NCBI GenBank assembly: GCA_051530055.1
Contig: CM121343.1
Coordinates: forward strand, 124,001-188,000
From: Neoechinorhynchus agilis
Taxonomy: Eukaryota > Acanthocephala
DNA: 64,000 nt
Direction of reading: 5' to 3'
The notes under the pieces were generated by a model that had not been told where the DNA came from, ran no database searches, and saw only the letters and a list, made by a program, of their open reading frames with translations. Shown in pieces: positions 36,045 to 49,746 of the stretch. The number at the start of each line of letters is the position of its first letter. Position 1 is the first letter of the stretch. Made by a program: the position numbers and the translations under genes.

Positions 36045-39000
36045 TGATATTCTAATTTAAATTTAACAACCTTCCACAATCAACCATCGTTATTTTATGA
36101 CTTTTATTAGAAAAAGTCTAAACCCCATGCTGACATATACAGCTTTGAATTATATAAAGTCTACGGTTTTTAATTTTTCTCCGAAGTAGCCTCTTGTGCA
36201 GGTCCCATTGCCATTCGCTCCCTTGCACATTTTGCCATGTAGTCGTCCAATTGTTTGTCGAGAAACTCCAATGTCACGCGAGGACGTTTTCTGATCGGAC
36301 AATCATTTTGTGGCCGTAACTCTCTTTTTCTACCTTGATGGAATCTATTGAACTCGGACGACCACGGTCTTGTTTAATTTTGCCATGTAGTCGTCCAATT
36401 GTTTGTCGAGAAACTCCAATGTCACGCGAGGACGTTTTCTGATCGGACAATCATTTTGTGGCCGTAACTCTCTTTTTCTACCTTGATGGAATCTATTGAA
36501 CTCGGACGACCACGGTCTTGTTTCATTTTGCCATGTAGTCGTCCAATTGTTTGTCGAGAAACTCCAATGTCACGCGAGGACGTTTTCTGATCGGACAATC
36601 ATTTTGTGGCCGTAACTCTCTTTTTCTACCTTGCTGGAATCTATTGAACTCGGACGACCACGGTCTTGTTTCATTTTCATGTAGTCGTCCAATTGTTCGA
36701 GAAACTCCAATGTCACGCGAGGACGTTTTCTGATCGGACAATCATTTTGTGGCCGTAACTCTCTTTTTCTACCTTGATGGAATCTATTGAACTCGGACGA
36801 CCACGGTCTTGTTTCATTTTGCCATGTAGTCGTCCAATTGTTTGTCGAGAAACTCCAATGTCACGCGAGGACGTTTTCTGATCGGACAATCATTTTGTGG
36901 CCGTAACTCTCTTTTTCTACCTTGATGGAATCTATTGAACTCGGACGACCACGGTCTTGTTTCATTTTGCCATGTAGTCGTCCAATTGTTTGTCGAGAAA
37001 CTCCAATGTCACGCGAGGACGTTTTCTGATCGGACAATCATTTTGTGGCCGTAACTCTCTTTTTCTACCTTGATGGAATCTATTGAACTCGGACGACCAC
37101 GGTCTTGTTTCATTTTGCCATGTAGTCGTCCAATTGTTTGTCGAGAAACTCCAATGTCACGCGAGGACGTTTTCTGATCGGACAATCATTTTGTGGCCGT
37201 AACTCTCTTTTTCTACCTTGCTGGAATCTATTGAACTCGGACGACCACGGTCTTGTTTCATTTTGCCATGTAGTCGTCCAATTGTTTGTCGAGAAACTCC
37301 AATGTCACGCGAGGACGTTTTCTGATCGGACAATCATTTTGTGCCGTAACTCTCTTTTTCTACCTTGATGAATCTATTGAACTCGGACGACCACGGTCTT
37401 GTTTCATTTTGCCATGTAGTCGTCCAATTGTTTGTCGAGAAACTCCAATGTCACGCGAGGACGTTTTCTGATCGGACAATCATTTTGTGGCCGTAACTCT
37501 CTTTTTCTACCTTGCTGGAATCTATTCAACTCGGACGACCACGGTCTTGTTTCATTTTGCCATGTAGTCGTCCAATTGTTTGTCGAGAAACTCCAATGTC
37601 ACGCGAGGACGTTTTCTGATCGGACAATCATTTTGTGGCCGTAACTCTCTTTTTCTACCTTGCTGGAATCTATTGAACTCGGACGACCACGGTCTTGTTT
37701 CATTTTGCCATGTAGTCGTCCAATTGTTTGTCGAGAAACTCCAATGTCACGCGAGGACGTTTTCTGATCGGACAATCATTTTGTGGCCGTAACTCTCTTT
37801 TTCTACCTTGATGGAATCTATTCAACTCGGACGACCACGGTCTTGTTTCATTTTGCCATGTAGTCGTCCAATTGTTTGTCGAGAAACTCCAATGTCACGC
37901 GAGGACGTTTTCTGATCGGACAATCATTTTGTGGCCGTAACTCTCTTTTTCTACCTTGCTGGAATCTATTGAACTCGGACGACCACGGTCTTGTTTCATT
38001 TTGCCATGTAGTCGTCCAATTGTTTGTCGAGAAACTCCAATGTCACGCGAGGACGTTTTCTGATCGGACAATCATTTTGTGGCCGTAACTCTCTTTTTCT
38101 ACCTTGCTGGAATCTATTCAACTCGGACGACCACGGTCTTGTTTCATTTTGCCATGTAGTCGTCCAATTGTTTGTCGAGAAACTCCAATGTCACGCGAGG
38201 ACGTTTTCTGATCGGACAATCATTTTGTGGCCGTAACTCTCTTTTTCTACCTTGATGGAATCTATTGAACTCGGACGACCACGGTCTTGTTTCACGCTTT
38301 TGGCGATTGTACTGTCTTCTTTGTGCCGATTCACAAATATTTAATTTGGTAGCCTCTTGTGCAGGTCCCATTGCCATTCGCTCCCTTGCACATTTTGCCA
38401 TGTAGTCGTCCAATTGTTTGTCGAGAAACTCCAATGTCACGCGAGGACGTTTTCTGATCGGACAATCATTTTGTGGCCGTAACTCTCTTTTTCTACCTTG
38501 ATGGAATCTATTGAACTCGGACGACCACGGTCTTGTTTCATTTTGCCATGTAGTCGTCCAATTGTTTGTCGAGAAACTCCAATGTCACGCGAGGACGTTT
38601 TCTGATCGGACAATCATTTTGTGGCCGTAACTCTCTTTTTCTACCTTGATGGAATCTATTGAACTCGGACGACCACGGTCTTGTTTCATTTTGCCATGTA
38701 GTCGTCCAATTGTTTGTCGAGAAACTCCAATGTCACGCGAGGACGTTTTCTGATCGGACAATCATTTTGTGGCCGTAACTCTCTTTTTCTACCTTGATGG
38801 AATCTATTGAACTCGGACGACCACGGTCTTGTTTCATTTTGCCATGTAGTCGTCCAATTGTTTGTCGAGAAACTCCAATGTCACGCGAGGACGTTTTCTG
38901 ATCGGACAATCATTTTGTGGCCGTAACTCTCTTTTTCTACCTTGATGGAATCTATTGAACTCGGACGACCACGGTCTTGTTTCACGTTTTGGCGATTGTA

Positions 39001-42000
39001 CTGTCTTCTTTGTGCCGATTCACAATATTTAATTTGGTAGCCTCTGTGCAGGTCCCATTGCCATTCGCTCCCTTGACATTTTGCCATGTAGTCGTCCAAT
39101 TGTTTGTCGAGAAACTCCAATGTCACGCGAGGACGTTTTCTGATCGGACAATCATTTTGTGGCCGTAACTCTCTTTTTCTACCTTGCTGGAATCTATTCA
39201 ACTCGGACGACCACGGTCTTGTTTCATTTTGCCATGTAGTCGTCCAATTGTTTGTCGAGAAACTCCAATGTCACGCGAGGACGTTTTCTGATCGGACAAT
39301 CATTTTGTGGCCGTAACTCTCTTTTTCTACCTTGATGGAATCTATTCAACTCGGACGACCACGGTCTTGTTTCATTTTGCCATGTAGTCGTCCAATTGTT
39401 TGTCGAGAAACTCCAATGTCACGCGAGGACGTTTTCTGATCGGACAATCATTTTGTGGCCGTAACTCTCTTTTTCTACCTTGATGGAATCTATTGAACTC
39501 GGACGACCACGGTCTTGTTTCATTTTGCCATGTAGTCGTCCAATTGTTTGTCGAGAAACTCCAATGTCACGCGAGGACGTTTTCTGATCGGACAATCATT
39601 TTGTGGCCGTAACTCTCTTTTTCTACCTTGCTGGAATCTATTCAACTCGGACGACCACGGTCTTGTTTCATTTTGCCATGTAGTCGTCCAATTGTTTGTC
39701 GAGAAACTCCAATGTCACGCGAGGACGTTTTCTGATCGGACAATCATTTTGTGGCCGTAACTCTCTTTTTCTACCTTGATGGAATCTATTGAACTCGGAC
39801 GACCACGGTCTTGTTTCACGCTTTTGGCGATTGTACTGTCTTCTTTGTGCCGATTCACCAATATTTAATTTGGTAGCCTCTTGTGCAGGTCCCATTGCCA
39901 TTCGCTCCCTTGCACATTTTGCCATGTAGTCGTCCAATTGTTTGTCGAGAAACTCCAATGTCACGCGAGGACGTTTTCTGATCGGACAATCATTTTGTGG
40001 CCGTAACTCTCTTTTTCTACCTTGATGGAATCTATTCAACTCGGACGACCACGGTCTTGTTTCATTTTGCCATGTAGTCGTCCAATTGTTTGTCGAGAAA
40101 CTCCAATGTCACGCGAGGACGTTTTCTGATCGGACAATCATTTTGTGGCCGTAACTCTCTTTTTCTACCTTGCTGGAATCTATTGAACTCGGACGACCAC
40201 GGTCTTGTTTCATTTTGCCATGTAGTCGTCCAATTGTTTGTCGAGAAACTCCAATGTCACGAGACGTTTTCTGATCGGACAATCATTTTTGGCCGTAACT
40301 CTCTTTTTCTACCTTGCTGGAATCTATTGAACTCGGACGACCACGGTCTTGTTTCATTTTGCCATGTAGTCGTCCAATTGTTTGTCGAGAAACTCCAATG
40401 TCACGCGAGGACGTTTTCTGATCGGACAATCATTTTGTGGCCGTAACTCTCTTTTTCTACCTTGCTGGAATCTATTCAACTCGGACGACCACGGTCTTGT
40501 TTCATTTTGCCATGTAGTCGTCCAATTGTTTGTCGAGAAACTCCAATGTCACGCGAGGACGTTTTCTGATCGGACAATCATTTTGTGGCCGTAACTCTCT
40601 TTTTCTACCTTGATGGAATCTATTGAACTCGGACGACCACGGTCTTGTTTCACGCTTTTGGCGATTGTACTGTCTTCTTTGTGCCGATTCACAAATATTT
40701 AATTTGGTAGCCTCTTGTGCAGGTCCCATTGCCATTCGCTCCCTTGCACATTTTGCCATGTAGTCGTCCAATTGTTTGTCGAGAAACTCCAATGTCACGC
40801 GAGGACGTTTTCTGATCGGACAATCATTTTGTGGCCGTAACTCTCTTTTTCTACCTTGATGGAATCTATTCAACTCGGACGACCACGGTCTTGTTTCATT
40901 TTGCCATGTAGTCGTCCAATTGTTTGTCGAGAAACTCCAATGTCACGCGAGGACGTTTTCTGATCGGACAATCATTTTGTGGCCGTAACTCTCTTTTTCT
41001 ACCTTGCTGGAATCTATTCAACTCGGACGACCACGGTCTTGTTTCATTTTGCCATGTAGTCGTCCAATTGTTTGTCGAGAAACTCCAATGTCACGCGAGG
41101 ACGTTTTCTGATCGGACAATCATTTTGTGGCCGTAACTCTCTTTTTCTACCTTGCTGGAATCTATTCAACTCGGACGACCACGGTCTTGTTTCATTTTGC
41201 CATGTAGTCGTCCAATTGTTTGTCGAGAAACTCCAATGTCACGCGAGGACGTTTTCTGATCGGACAATCATTTTGTGGCCGTAACTCTCTTTTTCTACCT
41301 TGCTGGAATCTATTGAACTCGGACGACCACGGTCTTGTTTCACGCTTTTGGCGATTGTACTGTCTTCTTTGTGCCGATTCACCAATATTTAATTTGGTAG
41401 CCTCGTGTGCAGGTCCCATTGCCATTCGCTCCCTTGCACATTTTGCCATGTAGTCGTCCAATTGTTTGTCGAGAAACTCCAATGTCACGCGAGGACGTTT
41501 TCTGATCGGACAATCATTTTGTGGCCGTAACTCTCTTTTCTACCTTGCTGGAATCTATTCAACTCGGACGACCACGGTCTTGTTTCATTTTGCCATGTAG
41601 TCGTCCAATTGTTTGTCGAGAAACTCCAATGTCACGCGAGGACGTTTTCTGATCGGACAATCATTTTGTGGCCGTAACTCTCTTTTTCTACCTTGCTGGA
41701 ATCTATTGAACTCGGACGACCACGGTCTTGTTTCACGCTTTTGCGATTGTACTGTCTTCTTGTGCCGATTCACAATATTTAATTTGGTAGCCTCTGTGCA
41801 GGTCCCATTGCCATTCGCTCCCTTGCACATTTTGCCATGTAGTCGTCCAATTGTTTGTCGAGAAACTCCAATGTCACGCGAGGACGTTTTCTGATCGGAC
41901 AATCATTTTGTGGCCGTAACTCTCTTTTCTACCTTGCTGGAATCTATTCAACTCGGACGACCACGGTCTTGTTTCATTTTGCCATGTAGTCGTCCAATTG

Positions 42001-45000
42001 TTTGTCGAGAAACTCCAATGTCACGCGAGGACGTTTTCTGATCGGACAATCATTTTGTGGCCGTAACTCTCTTTTTCTACCTTGCTGGAATCTATTGAAC
42101 TCGGACGACCACGGTCTTGTTTCATTTTGCCATGTAGTCGTCCAATTGTTTGTCGAGAAACTCCAATGTCACGCGAGGACGTTTTCTGATCGGACAATCA
42201 TTTTGTGGCCGTAACTCTCTTTTTCTACCTTGCTGGAATCTATTCAACTCGGACGACCACGGTCTTGTTTCATTTTGCCATGTAGTCGTCCAATTGTTTG
42301 TCGAGAAACTCCAATGTCACGCGAGGACGTTTTCTGATCGGACAATCATTTTGTGGCCGTAACTCTCTTTTTCTACCTTGATGGAATCTATTGAACTCGG
42401 ACGACCACGGTCTTGTTTCATTTTGCCATGTAGTCGTCCAATTGTTTGTCGAGAAACTCCAATGTCACGCGAGGACGTTTTCTGATCGGACAATCATTTT
42501 GTGGCCGTATCTCTTTTTCTACCTTGCTGGAATCTATTGAACTCGGACGACCACGGTCTTGTTTCATTTTGCCATGTAGTCGTCCAATTGTTTGTCGAGA
42601 AACTCCAATGTCACGCGAGGACGTTTTCTGATCGGACAATCATTTTGTGGCCGTAACCTCTTTTTCTACCTTGCTGGAATCTATTCAACTCGGACGACCA
42701 CGGTCTTGTTTCATTTTGCCATGTAGTCGTCCAATTGTTTGTCGAGAAACTCCAATGTCACGCGAGGACGTTTTCTGATCGGACAATCATTTTGTGGCCG
42801 TAACTCTCTTTTTCTACCTTGCTGGAATCTATTCAACTCGGACGACCACGGTCTTGTTTCATTTTGCCATGTAGTCGTCCAATTGTTTGTCGAGAAACTC
42901 CAATGTCACGCGAGGACGTTTTCTGATCGGACAATCATTTTGTGGCCGTAACTCTCTTTTTCTACCTTGCTGGAATCTATTGAACTCGGACGACCACGGT
43001 CTTGTTTCATTTTGCCATGTAGTCGTCCAATTGTTTGTCGAGAAACTCCAATGTCACGCGAGGACGTTTTCTGATCGGACAATCATTTTGTGGCCGTAAC
43101 TCTCTTTTTCTACCTTGCTGGAATCTATTCAACTCGGACGACCACGGTCTTGTTTCATTTTGCCATGTAGTCGTCCAATTGTTTGTCGAGAAACTCCAAT
43201 GTCACGCGAGGACGTTTTCTGATCGGACAATCATTTTGTGGCCGTAACTCTCTTTTTCTACCTTGCTGGAATCTATTCAACTCGGACGACCACGGTCTTG
43301 TTTCATTTTGCCATGTAGTCGTCCAATTGTTTGTCGAGAAACTCCAATGTCACGCGAGGACGTTTTCTGATCGGACAATCATTTTGTGGCCGTAACTCTC
43401 TTTTTCTACCTTGCTGGAATCTATTGAACTCGGACGACCACGGTCTTGTTTCACGCTTTTGGCGATTGTACTGTCTTCTTTGTGCCGATTCACCAATATT
43501 TAATTTGGTAGCCTCGTGTGCAGGTCCCATTGCCATTCGCTCCCTTGCACATTTTGCCATGTAGTCGTCCAATTGTTTGTCGAGAAACTCCAATGTCACG
43601 CGAGGACGTTTTCTGATCGGACAATCATTTTGTGGCCGTAACTCTCTTTTTCTACCTTGCTGGAATCTATTCAACTCGGACGACCACGGTCTTGTTTCAT
43701 TTTGCCATGTAGTCGTCCAATTGTTTGTCGAGAAACTCCAATGTCACGCGAGGACGTTTTCTGATCGGACAATCATTTTGTGGCCGTAACTCTCTTTTTC
43801 TACCTTGCTGGAATCTATTGAACTCGGACGACCACGGTCTTGTTTCATTTTGCCATGTAGTCGTCCAATTGTTTGTCGAGAAACTCCAATGTCACGCGAG
43901 GACGTTTTCTGATCGGACAATCATTTTGTGGCCGTAACTCTCTTTTTCTACCTTGCTGGAATCTATTCAACTCGGACGACCACGGTCTTGTTTCATTTTG
44001 CCATGTAGTCGTCCAATTGTTTGTCGAGAAACTCCAATGTCACGCGAGGACGTTTTCTGATCGGACAATCATTTTGTGGCCGTAACTCTCTTTTTCTACC
44101 TTGCTGGAATCTATTGAACTCGGACGACCACGGTCTTGTTTCACGCTTTTGGCGATTGTACTGTCTTCTTTGTGCCGATTCACCAATATTTAATTTGGTA
44201 GCCTCGTGTGCAGGTCCCATTGCCATTCGCTCCCTTGCACATTTTGCCATGTAGTCGTCCAATTGTTTGTCGAGAAACTCCAATGTCACGCGAGGACGTT
44301 TTCTGATCGGACAATCATTTTGTGGCCGTAACTCTCTTTTTCTACCTTGCTGGAATCTATTCAACTCGGACGACCACGGTCTTGTTTCATTTTGCCATGT
44401 AGTCGTCCAATTGTTTGTCGAGAAACTCCAATGTCACGCGAGGACGTTTTCTGATCGGACAATCATTTTGTGGCCGTAACTCTCTTTTTCTACCTTGCTG
44501 GAATCTATTCAACTCGGACGACCACGGTCTTGTTTCATTTTGCCATGTAGTCGTCCAATTGTTTGTCGAGAAACTCCAATGTCACGCGAGGACGTTTTCT
44601 GATCGGACAATCATTTTGTGGCCGTAACTCTCTTTTTCTACCTTGCTGGAATCTATTCAACTCGGACGACCACGGTCTTGTTTCATTTTGCCATGTAGTC
44701 GTCCAATTGTTTGTCGAGAAACTCCAATGTCACGCGAGGACGTTTTCTGATCGGACAATCATTTTGTGGCCGTAACTCTCTTTTTCTACCTTGATGGAAT
44801 CTATTGAACTCGGACGACCACGGTCTTGTTTCACGCTTTTGGCGATTGTACTGTCTTCTTTGTGCCGATTCACCAATATTTAATTTGGTAGCCTCTTGTG
44901 CAGGTCCCATTGCCATTCGCTCCCTTGCACATTTTGCCATGTAGTCGTCCAATTGTTTGTCGAGAAACTCCAATGTCACGCGAGGACGTTTTCTGATCGG

Positions 45001-45615
45001 ACAATCATTTTGTGGCCGTAACTCTCTTTTTCTACCTTGCTGGAATCTATTCAACTCGGACGACCACGGTCTTGTTTCATTTTGCCATGTAGTCGTCCAA
45101 TTGTTTGTCGAGAAACTCCAATGTCACGCGAGGACGTTTTCTGATCGGACAATCATTTTGTGGCCGTAACTCTCTTTTTCTACCTTGATGGAATCTATTG
45201 AACTCGGACGACCACGGTCTTGTTTCACGCTTTTGGCGATTGTACTGTCTTCTCTGTGCCGTTTCACCAATATTTAATTTGGTAGCCTGGTGTGCAGGTC
45301 CCATTGCCATTCGCTCCCTTGCACATTTTGCCATGTAGTCGTCCAATTGTTTGTCGAGAAACTCCAATGTCACGCGAGGACGTTTTCTGACCGGACAATC
45401 ATTTTGTGGCCTTGACTCTCTTTTTCTACCTTGTTGGAATCTATTGAACTCGGACGACCACGGTCTTGTTTCACGCTCTTGGCGATTGTACTGTCTTGTT
45501 TCCCGCCAGTAATTTCGATATCTTTTATAATTTCGGTTGTGTGATGGCGGTCGATAATTAGAATTTCGATTGGCTCTCCATTGAGGTTTCTAAAAACTAC
45601 ATTCATTATCTTGCT
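36045..45615 (-). pseudogene. Second copy of the arginine-rich gene, 5'-truncated, with coding repeat exploded into an array
   Basis: The right edge of the homology (45370-45615) matches residues ~70-140 of the gene at 31769-32806. The left edge (36045-36195) repeats that gene's last codons, 3' UTR and poly(A) signal (AATAAA on the minus strand at 36103-36108) almost base for base. Between them, where the intact gene has three 82-codon units, this copy has over 50 units. Most units are 148 bp, which is not a multiple of three, and stops appear in each register, so it cannot encode the protein. The first ~70 codons and the promoter are missing; homology stops at ~45615 where LINE sequence begins. 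Near-identity of the 3' flanks implies a recent duplication. Confidence 0.85.
36190..45480. repeat. Tandem array of 148-bp and 246-bp units with a 690-bp higher-order repeat
   Basis: The unit (ttttgccatgtagtcgtcca to cggtcttgtttca) repeats for ~9.3 kb. By eye there are about 46 short units of 148 bp and ten long ones of 246 bp. The long unit is the ancestral 82-codon repeat; the short unit lacks an internal 98-bp block (cgcttttggcgattg ... ttgcac). Long units occur near 38300, 38990, 39830, 40660, 41350, 41750, 43460, 44150, 44840 and 45240. The 690-bp spacings at 40660-41350 and 43460-44150-44840 equal one long plus three short units. Linked variants (ttgatgg/ttgctgg; attgaactcg/attcaactcg) recur in the same order within these blocks. 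A few units carry 1-2 bp indels. Confidence 0.97.
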
Positions 45616-46575
45616 GTCGTTTCGGCTCTTTCCTCCGAATCAATCCGCATTTGGAGGATTGGACGGTTGGGAAGAAGGAGCGGAGGTAGAGATTTGTGCG
45701 AGGAACTGAAGGATGGAAAATGTTGGGGCGACGCGAGTGTTGTAAGTGTGTGCAAAAGGAGAAATTTGTGGTAGAAATTGAAGAGGAGGAAGAGAATCAA
45801 GGCGTTTTTCGTGTTTGTGAAAGATTAGAGGAAGGTCAGGAGTTCGGTGCAAAAGATTAGAGCGCATCTCTTGTGAAATGTATTAAGTTTTTTGAATAGA
45901 TAAGAAGAACAATTGCAGAAGGTTTAATATGCGCGTAGGTGATCGTTGGCAGGATAGCGGACATTTAGAAGTACTTAAGAACTTTGGATGATAATCTAAT
46001 TTAAGGAATTGGATGCGTTTAAGAAGATAGAGCTTAATGGACCATTTGTGCAACAGGATTGATGCGTGCTTGTCCCACTTCAGATTTTTCTGAAAATAAA
46101 GACCAAGGATACGAACAGAGGAGACACGATTGATAGGAAATAGAAGAAGCGGCTGATTGGAAGGGCTACTTGAGATTGAGGCGACGATTTAGAAGCACTT
46201 GGTAAAGTTAGGGGTTAGACATTTAGAGGAACAAAATGCTTGAACGTGAGAATCTCGTTAGAAGTAATTGAGCCGTTGCATGCGTAATGATTGTAAGATC
46301 ATCTCAGCATACAAGAAGTATTTAGAATAAGAAGATGGAATAAGATCGTTCAGGGAAATGTTGAAAAGAATGGGGAGAGAACAGCCCTTTGGGGAACTCC
46401 CTTGTTGATAGCTAAGGTGTTCGAGACGATGCTACCTATTTCGATAAATTGTAATCTAAACCATTTGATTTGCTGGGTGGCAAGACCAAATTTAGAGCAT
46501 GTATAAAGGAGAAGATTGTGATCGATGGAATCAAAATCTTTATGAATGTAGATTTGGATGAGTTGAGAGATGAAC
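45616..46575 (-). mobile_element. LINE fragment, same jockey/CR1-like family, reverse transcriptase half
   Basis: The minus strand from ~46560 reads IYIHKDFDSIDHNLLLY, then INKGVPQRAVLSPFF, then (other frames) SVRILGLYFQKNLKWDKH and IQFLKLDYHPKFL. These are the RT palm and thumb landmarks seen in the 6.1-kb and 55-58 kb copies. The frame changes more than once, so it is inactive. It extends further 3' than the 6.1-kb copy, with a proline/serine-rich tail at 45867-45640. Its 3' end abuts the truncated repeat gene at ~45615 and its 5' side meets the opposite-strand RTE-like LINE at ~46580. Confidence 0.85.
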
Positions 46576-46582
46576 AAAGGTT

Positions 46583-47850
46583 TTGCGTCGAGGTTATGAA
46601 GAGGAATTCGACAAGACTGACGTCCTCTGTACCGAAAATAGGAAATTGCATCATGGTATCCCGATCGAAATACGGAAAGCGTTGGGCAGTTTTGGTATCC
46701 AAGTGTTGACAAATCTATATCGAAGTAATCACAAATCGGGAAAATGCCCGAAGCTTTCCGATCTACGAAAAGGACATATTGAACAATGCAGTAACAATGG
46801 GGGCATAAAGCTTATGGGTCACACAATGAAACTATATGAAAGGATTCTAAACAGTAGACTGAGAGAAGAGATCCGCATCGAAAAACATCAGAGAGGTTTT
46901 ATGCCAGGGCGGAGTACAACAGAAACGATCTTTCTAATCAGACAATTGTACGAGAGGTACAATGAAAAACAGAAGCCGCTATACAGTGCATTCGTGGACC
47001 TCGAGAAAGCTTATGATACAGTGCCGAGAGATCTAATATGGACACGAAGGATCCTGTACTTGTGTCAGATGCAGTGTTGGAGAGACAAACGATTTTGAGG
47101 TTACAGTTGGATTGCATCATGGATCAGCCCTCAGTCCGTTCCTATTCGTCACGATCATGGATGTGTTGGGTTCTAAGCAAATCGTCCGAAAGCCTCCATG
47201 GACACTATTGGTCGCTGATGTCTTGATGGTGACAGCTGAAACACGTGAAAGGTCTCAGCGAAGTCTAGAAGGGTAGCGTGAGGCATTGGAAGCCACCGGT
47301 CTTAAGGTAAAAAGGTTGAAGACAATATGCATGGGACCGGAAGCGTTAAAATTAGAAGGTGTGGATTTGACGATGAGAAGAACAGTGAAATATAAAGGCA
47401 GCGAAGTAAATATGGCAAATTCCTCCGAACCCGAAATAACTGCTCATATACAAAGGGAGTGGCTCAATTGGAGGAAGATCTCTAGTGTATTATGCAACAA
47501 AAAGATCTCACCAAAACTGAAAGGGCGGGTGTTCGAGACCGTGGTGCGGCCAGCCATGTTATATAGCGCAGAAACTTGGACGACCAAGCAAAACGACCTC
47601 AGAAGATTAGAAACGCACGAGACGAGGATGGTGAGATGGGCAGCAGGGTGCACTCTCAAGGATAAGCAAAGAAATGTGGACATCAGGGAGCTGTTCGGCA
47701 CTTGCCGCTGTTCAGAGTTGATCGTCCAAAGAAGGTTACGCTGGCACGATAAAGCTTCGAAGTGCGAAGCAGATCACATACTGCGTAGCACGGAGAAAAT
47801 GGAAATAACGGGAAATCGCCGACGAGGAAGGCCGAGGAAACGATAGGTAG
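46583..47850 (+). mobile_element. RTE-like LINE fragment, reverse transcriptase to C-terminus
   Basis: The plus strand reads IPIEIRKALGSFGIQ, NNGGIKLMGHTMKLYERILN, HQRGFMPGRSTTETIFLIRQ, AFVDLEKAYDTVPRDLIW, then in a shifted frame VGLHHGSALSPFLFVTIMDV and PWTLLVADVLMVTAETRE. It continues with LEATGLKVKRLKT, RVFETVVRPAMLYSAETW and RRLRWHDKASKCEADH, ending GRPRKR. This is the standard run of an RTE-type RT. The catalytic FADD box has become VADV and the frame shifts near 47095 and 47275, so it is dead. The endonuclease half is missing. Confidence 0.88.
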
Positions 47851-49746
47851 ATTGCATCAAAGAGGATAAGTTGGTTGTCGAGGGAACTGCAACCTCTCGA
47901 GAGAGAAAAATGCGTGAGTGAGAAGAATAAAATGATTTTTAATCGGGATTATCTTCACCACAAGTCAAAAAGCATTTTTGTTCCGTGAGTCACTGTGCAA
48001 TACAAATTAATATTTTATAAATGTGTATGTCGCAATTCATTAAGCACATTAGGACAAAATAGAAGGATAAATCTTACAATTGCAATTACCGGATGAATAG
48101 AGGCTCATAAACGTAGTCCTTTATTATCTTCTTCGCAAAATAAATATTACTCGGGTGTCGTACAAGACTTCCTAATAATTCAAATGACAACCATTTGTAT
48201 ATTCACCTTTTAAAACCATAAATGTCGGTATTGTCAATTGAGTGATGAACCAGCACATGTAGAAGTGATCTTAAAGCAAAGTTTTATTTTTAAGATACCT
48301 TCGATTTTTGCCCAAAGGGCTATTCCGCGCTAAAGGCACGAATCCCTTGGATTAAAAAAATTAAAACCATGAGTCACAGAGAAAAGTGCAGCAAACTTCA
48401 TCATTGAATGTAGATCACTTTTCTTTGAGCAATTCACTGCCTAAAACTATACACCACGACTATAGCGGAGTGTTAGTTCCAAAGATATGTACACAATACT
48501 CACTAAAGGTCTTTTATACGCTTAACATGTTAGCGTTTGTTGGCCAAATATCAAATTTGTTGAATAAAATAACAACTCGTCTGGTGCATGTTATTATAAA
48601 GGATGAATTCGCTACTTAAACCGCAAAAAAGGATATAAAGAACAGCAAGATCGGGTTAAAATGTATTGATCTTTGCAACTTGAGTGGTCCTTTTTTCTTC
48701 TCATTGCTAAAAATGTGGATTTTTATTTTCGTAGAATTCAGCATTTGATTCAAGAATATAACTTCCTCGATGAGAAACATTCCCTAACTATATTGGCCGT
48801 CCATTGCCTAAAGGTATCTCGTGGATCTATTAATTTCAACGATCTTTGATCTCTACATTTTAGCTACTTTTCAATAAATAAAAAGAGCCCTCACCACCTT
48901 TTACAACTAATATTTTCATTGTTGATAATCACTTTCAAGTGAATTGTTGACCCAAGGATATTGGTAAGCTTCATTAGTTAGTGAACCATGTCGTTTCAAT
49001 GCTTCTCCTCTACACAGTGCCATGATTTAACTTCTCACCAAGGTTAACCTACTCCCCTATGATCAAACTGAACGCCGTTAAAATATCTCTATTGATGAAG
49101 ACGGGTACAGCGTCACTTTATTTATCCCTAGAAAACACAAACATGTTATACCAATGAGCTAAATGATATTGAAACCCATGTAGCAAGTGCATCGAACTTT
49201 TATAATCATAGCCAACAGCTTTTTCGATGTACATCGAGATCACTTCTTTGAGTTGTTCCCGCTTTTCAGTGTATTAAAGTAGTTTAAGAAAACATTTTTG
49301 ATGAAATTATGCAACCGAACTATCGCAGCCTCGTATCTAAGTTCGAACCTTTAAATTTTACCTTGGCAAAATTAAGTCTTTCAGGAGTTTTTTCTATTCG
49401 AATAAGATTTAACTTAAGAATTAGGCTAGTTCCACACTTCAGGACTTTTACTCTGGAACGCAAAGAAATACTTCTGTTCAAAAAAATTACATCGGAAGTT
49501 GGACAAGGTTCAGTTACCAGTTTGGATTTCAAGCCATGATTGAATTGGACATTTTACCGTGTCACTAAGATTTCTCGGCGTTCGTGCCTAATAGCGAACG
49601 ATGCTCATCCTCAATCCTGATCATTGAAAGTTTTAATTATGAACCACTTAGGTCCGATTTTAAAAAGAATAGATTTAAAAATAATTGATTTAGTTCAAAA
49701 AAAAGGTGGAGAAAATCGAACTTTTAATTTAAAACACATTTTTTAG
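47851..49746. other. Intergenic, nothing supported
   Basis: About 1.9 kb of AT-rich DNA. The open frame near 49309-49539 is open on both strands with mirrored low-information sequence and is not called. No repeat or RNA gene identified. Confidence 0.5.

Noticed and set aside
36551-44775. Dozens of 70-123 residue frames on both strands of the 148-bp array
   Set aside because: The unit is not a multiple of three, so each frame ends within one or two units. They echo the ancestral gene or its antisense.
36190-45480. CRISPR-like array
   Set aside because: Units are contiguous copies with no unique spacers, in animal DNA, and derive from a coding repeat.
49309-49539. 76-residue plus frame
   Set aside because: Mirrored by a 70-residue minus frame over the same bases; no support for either strand.
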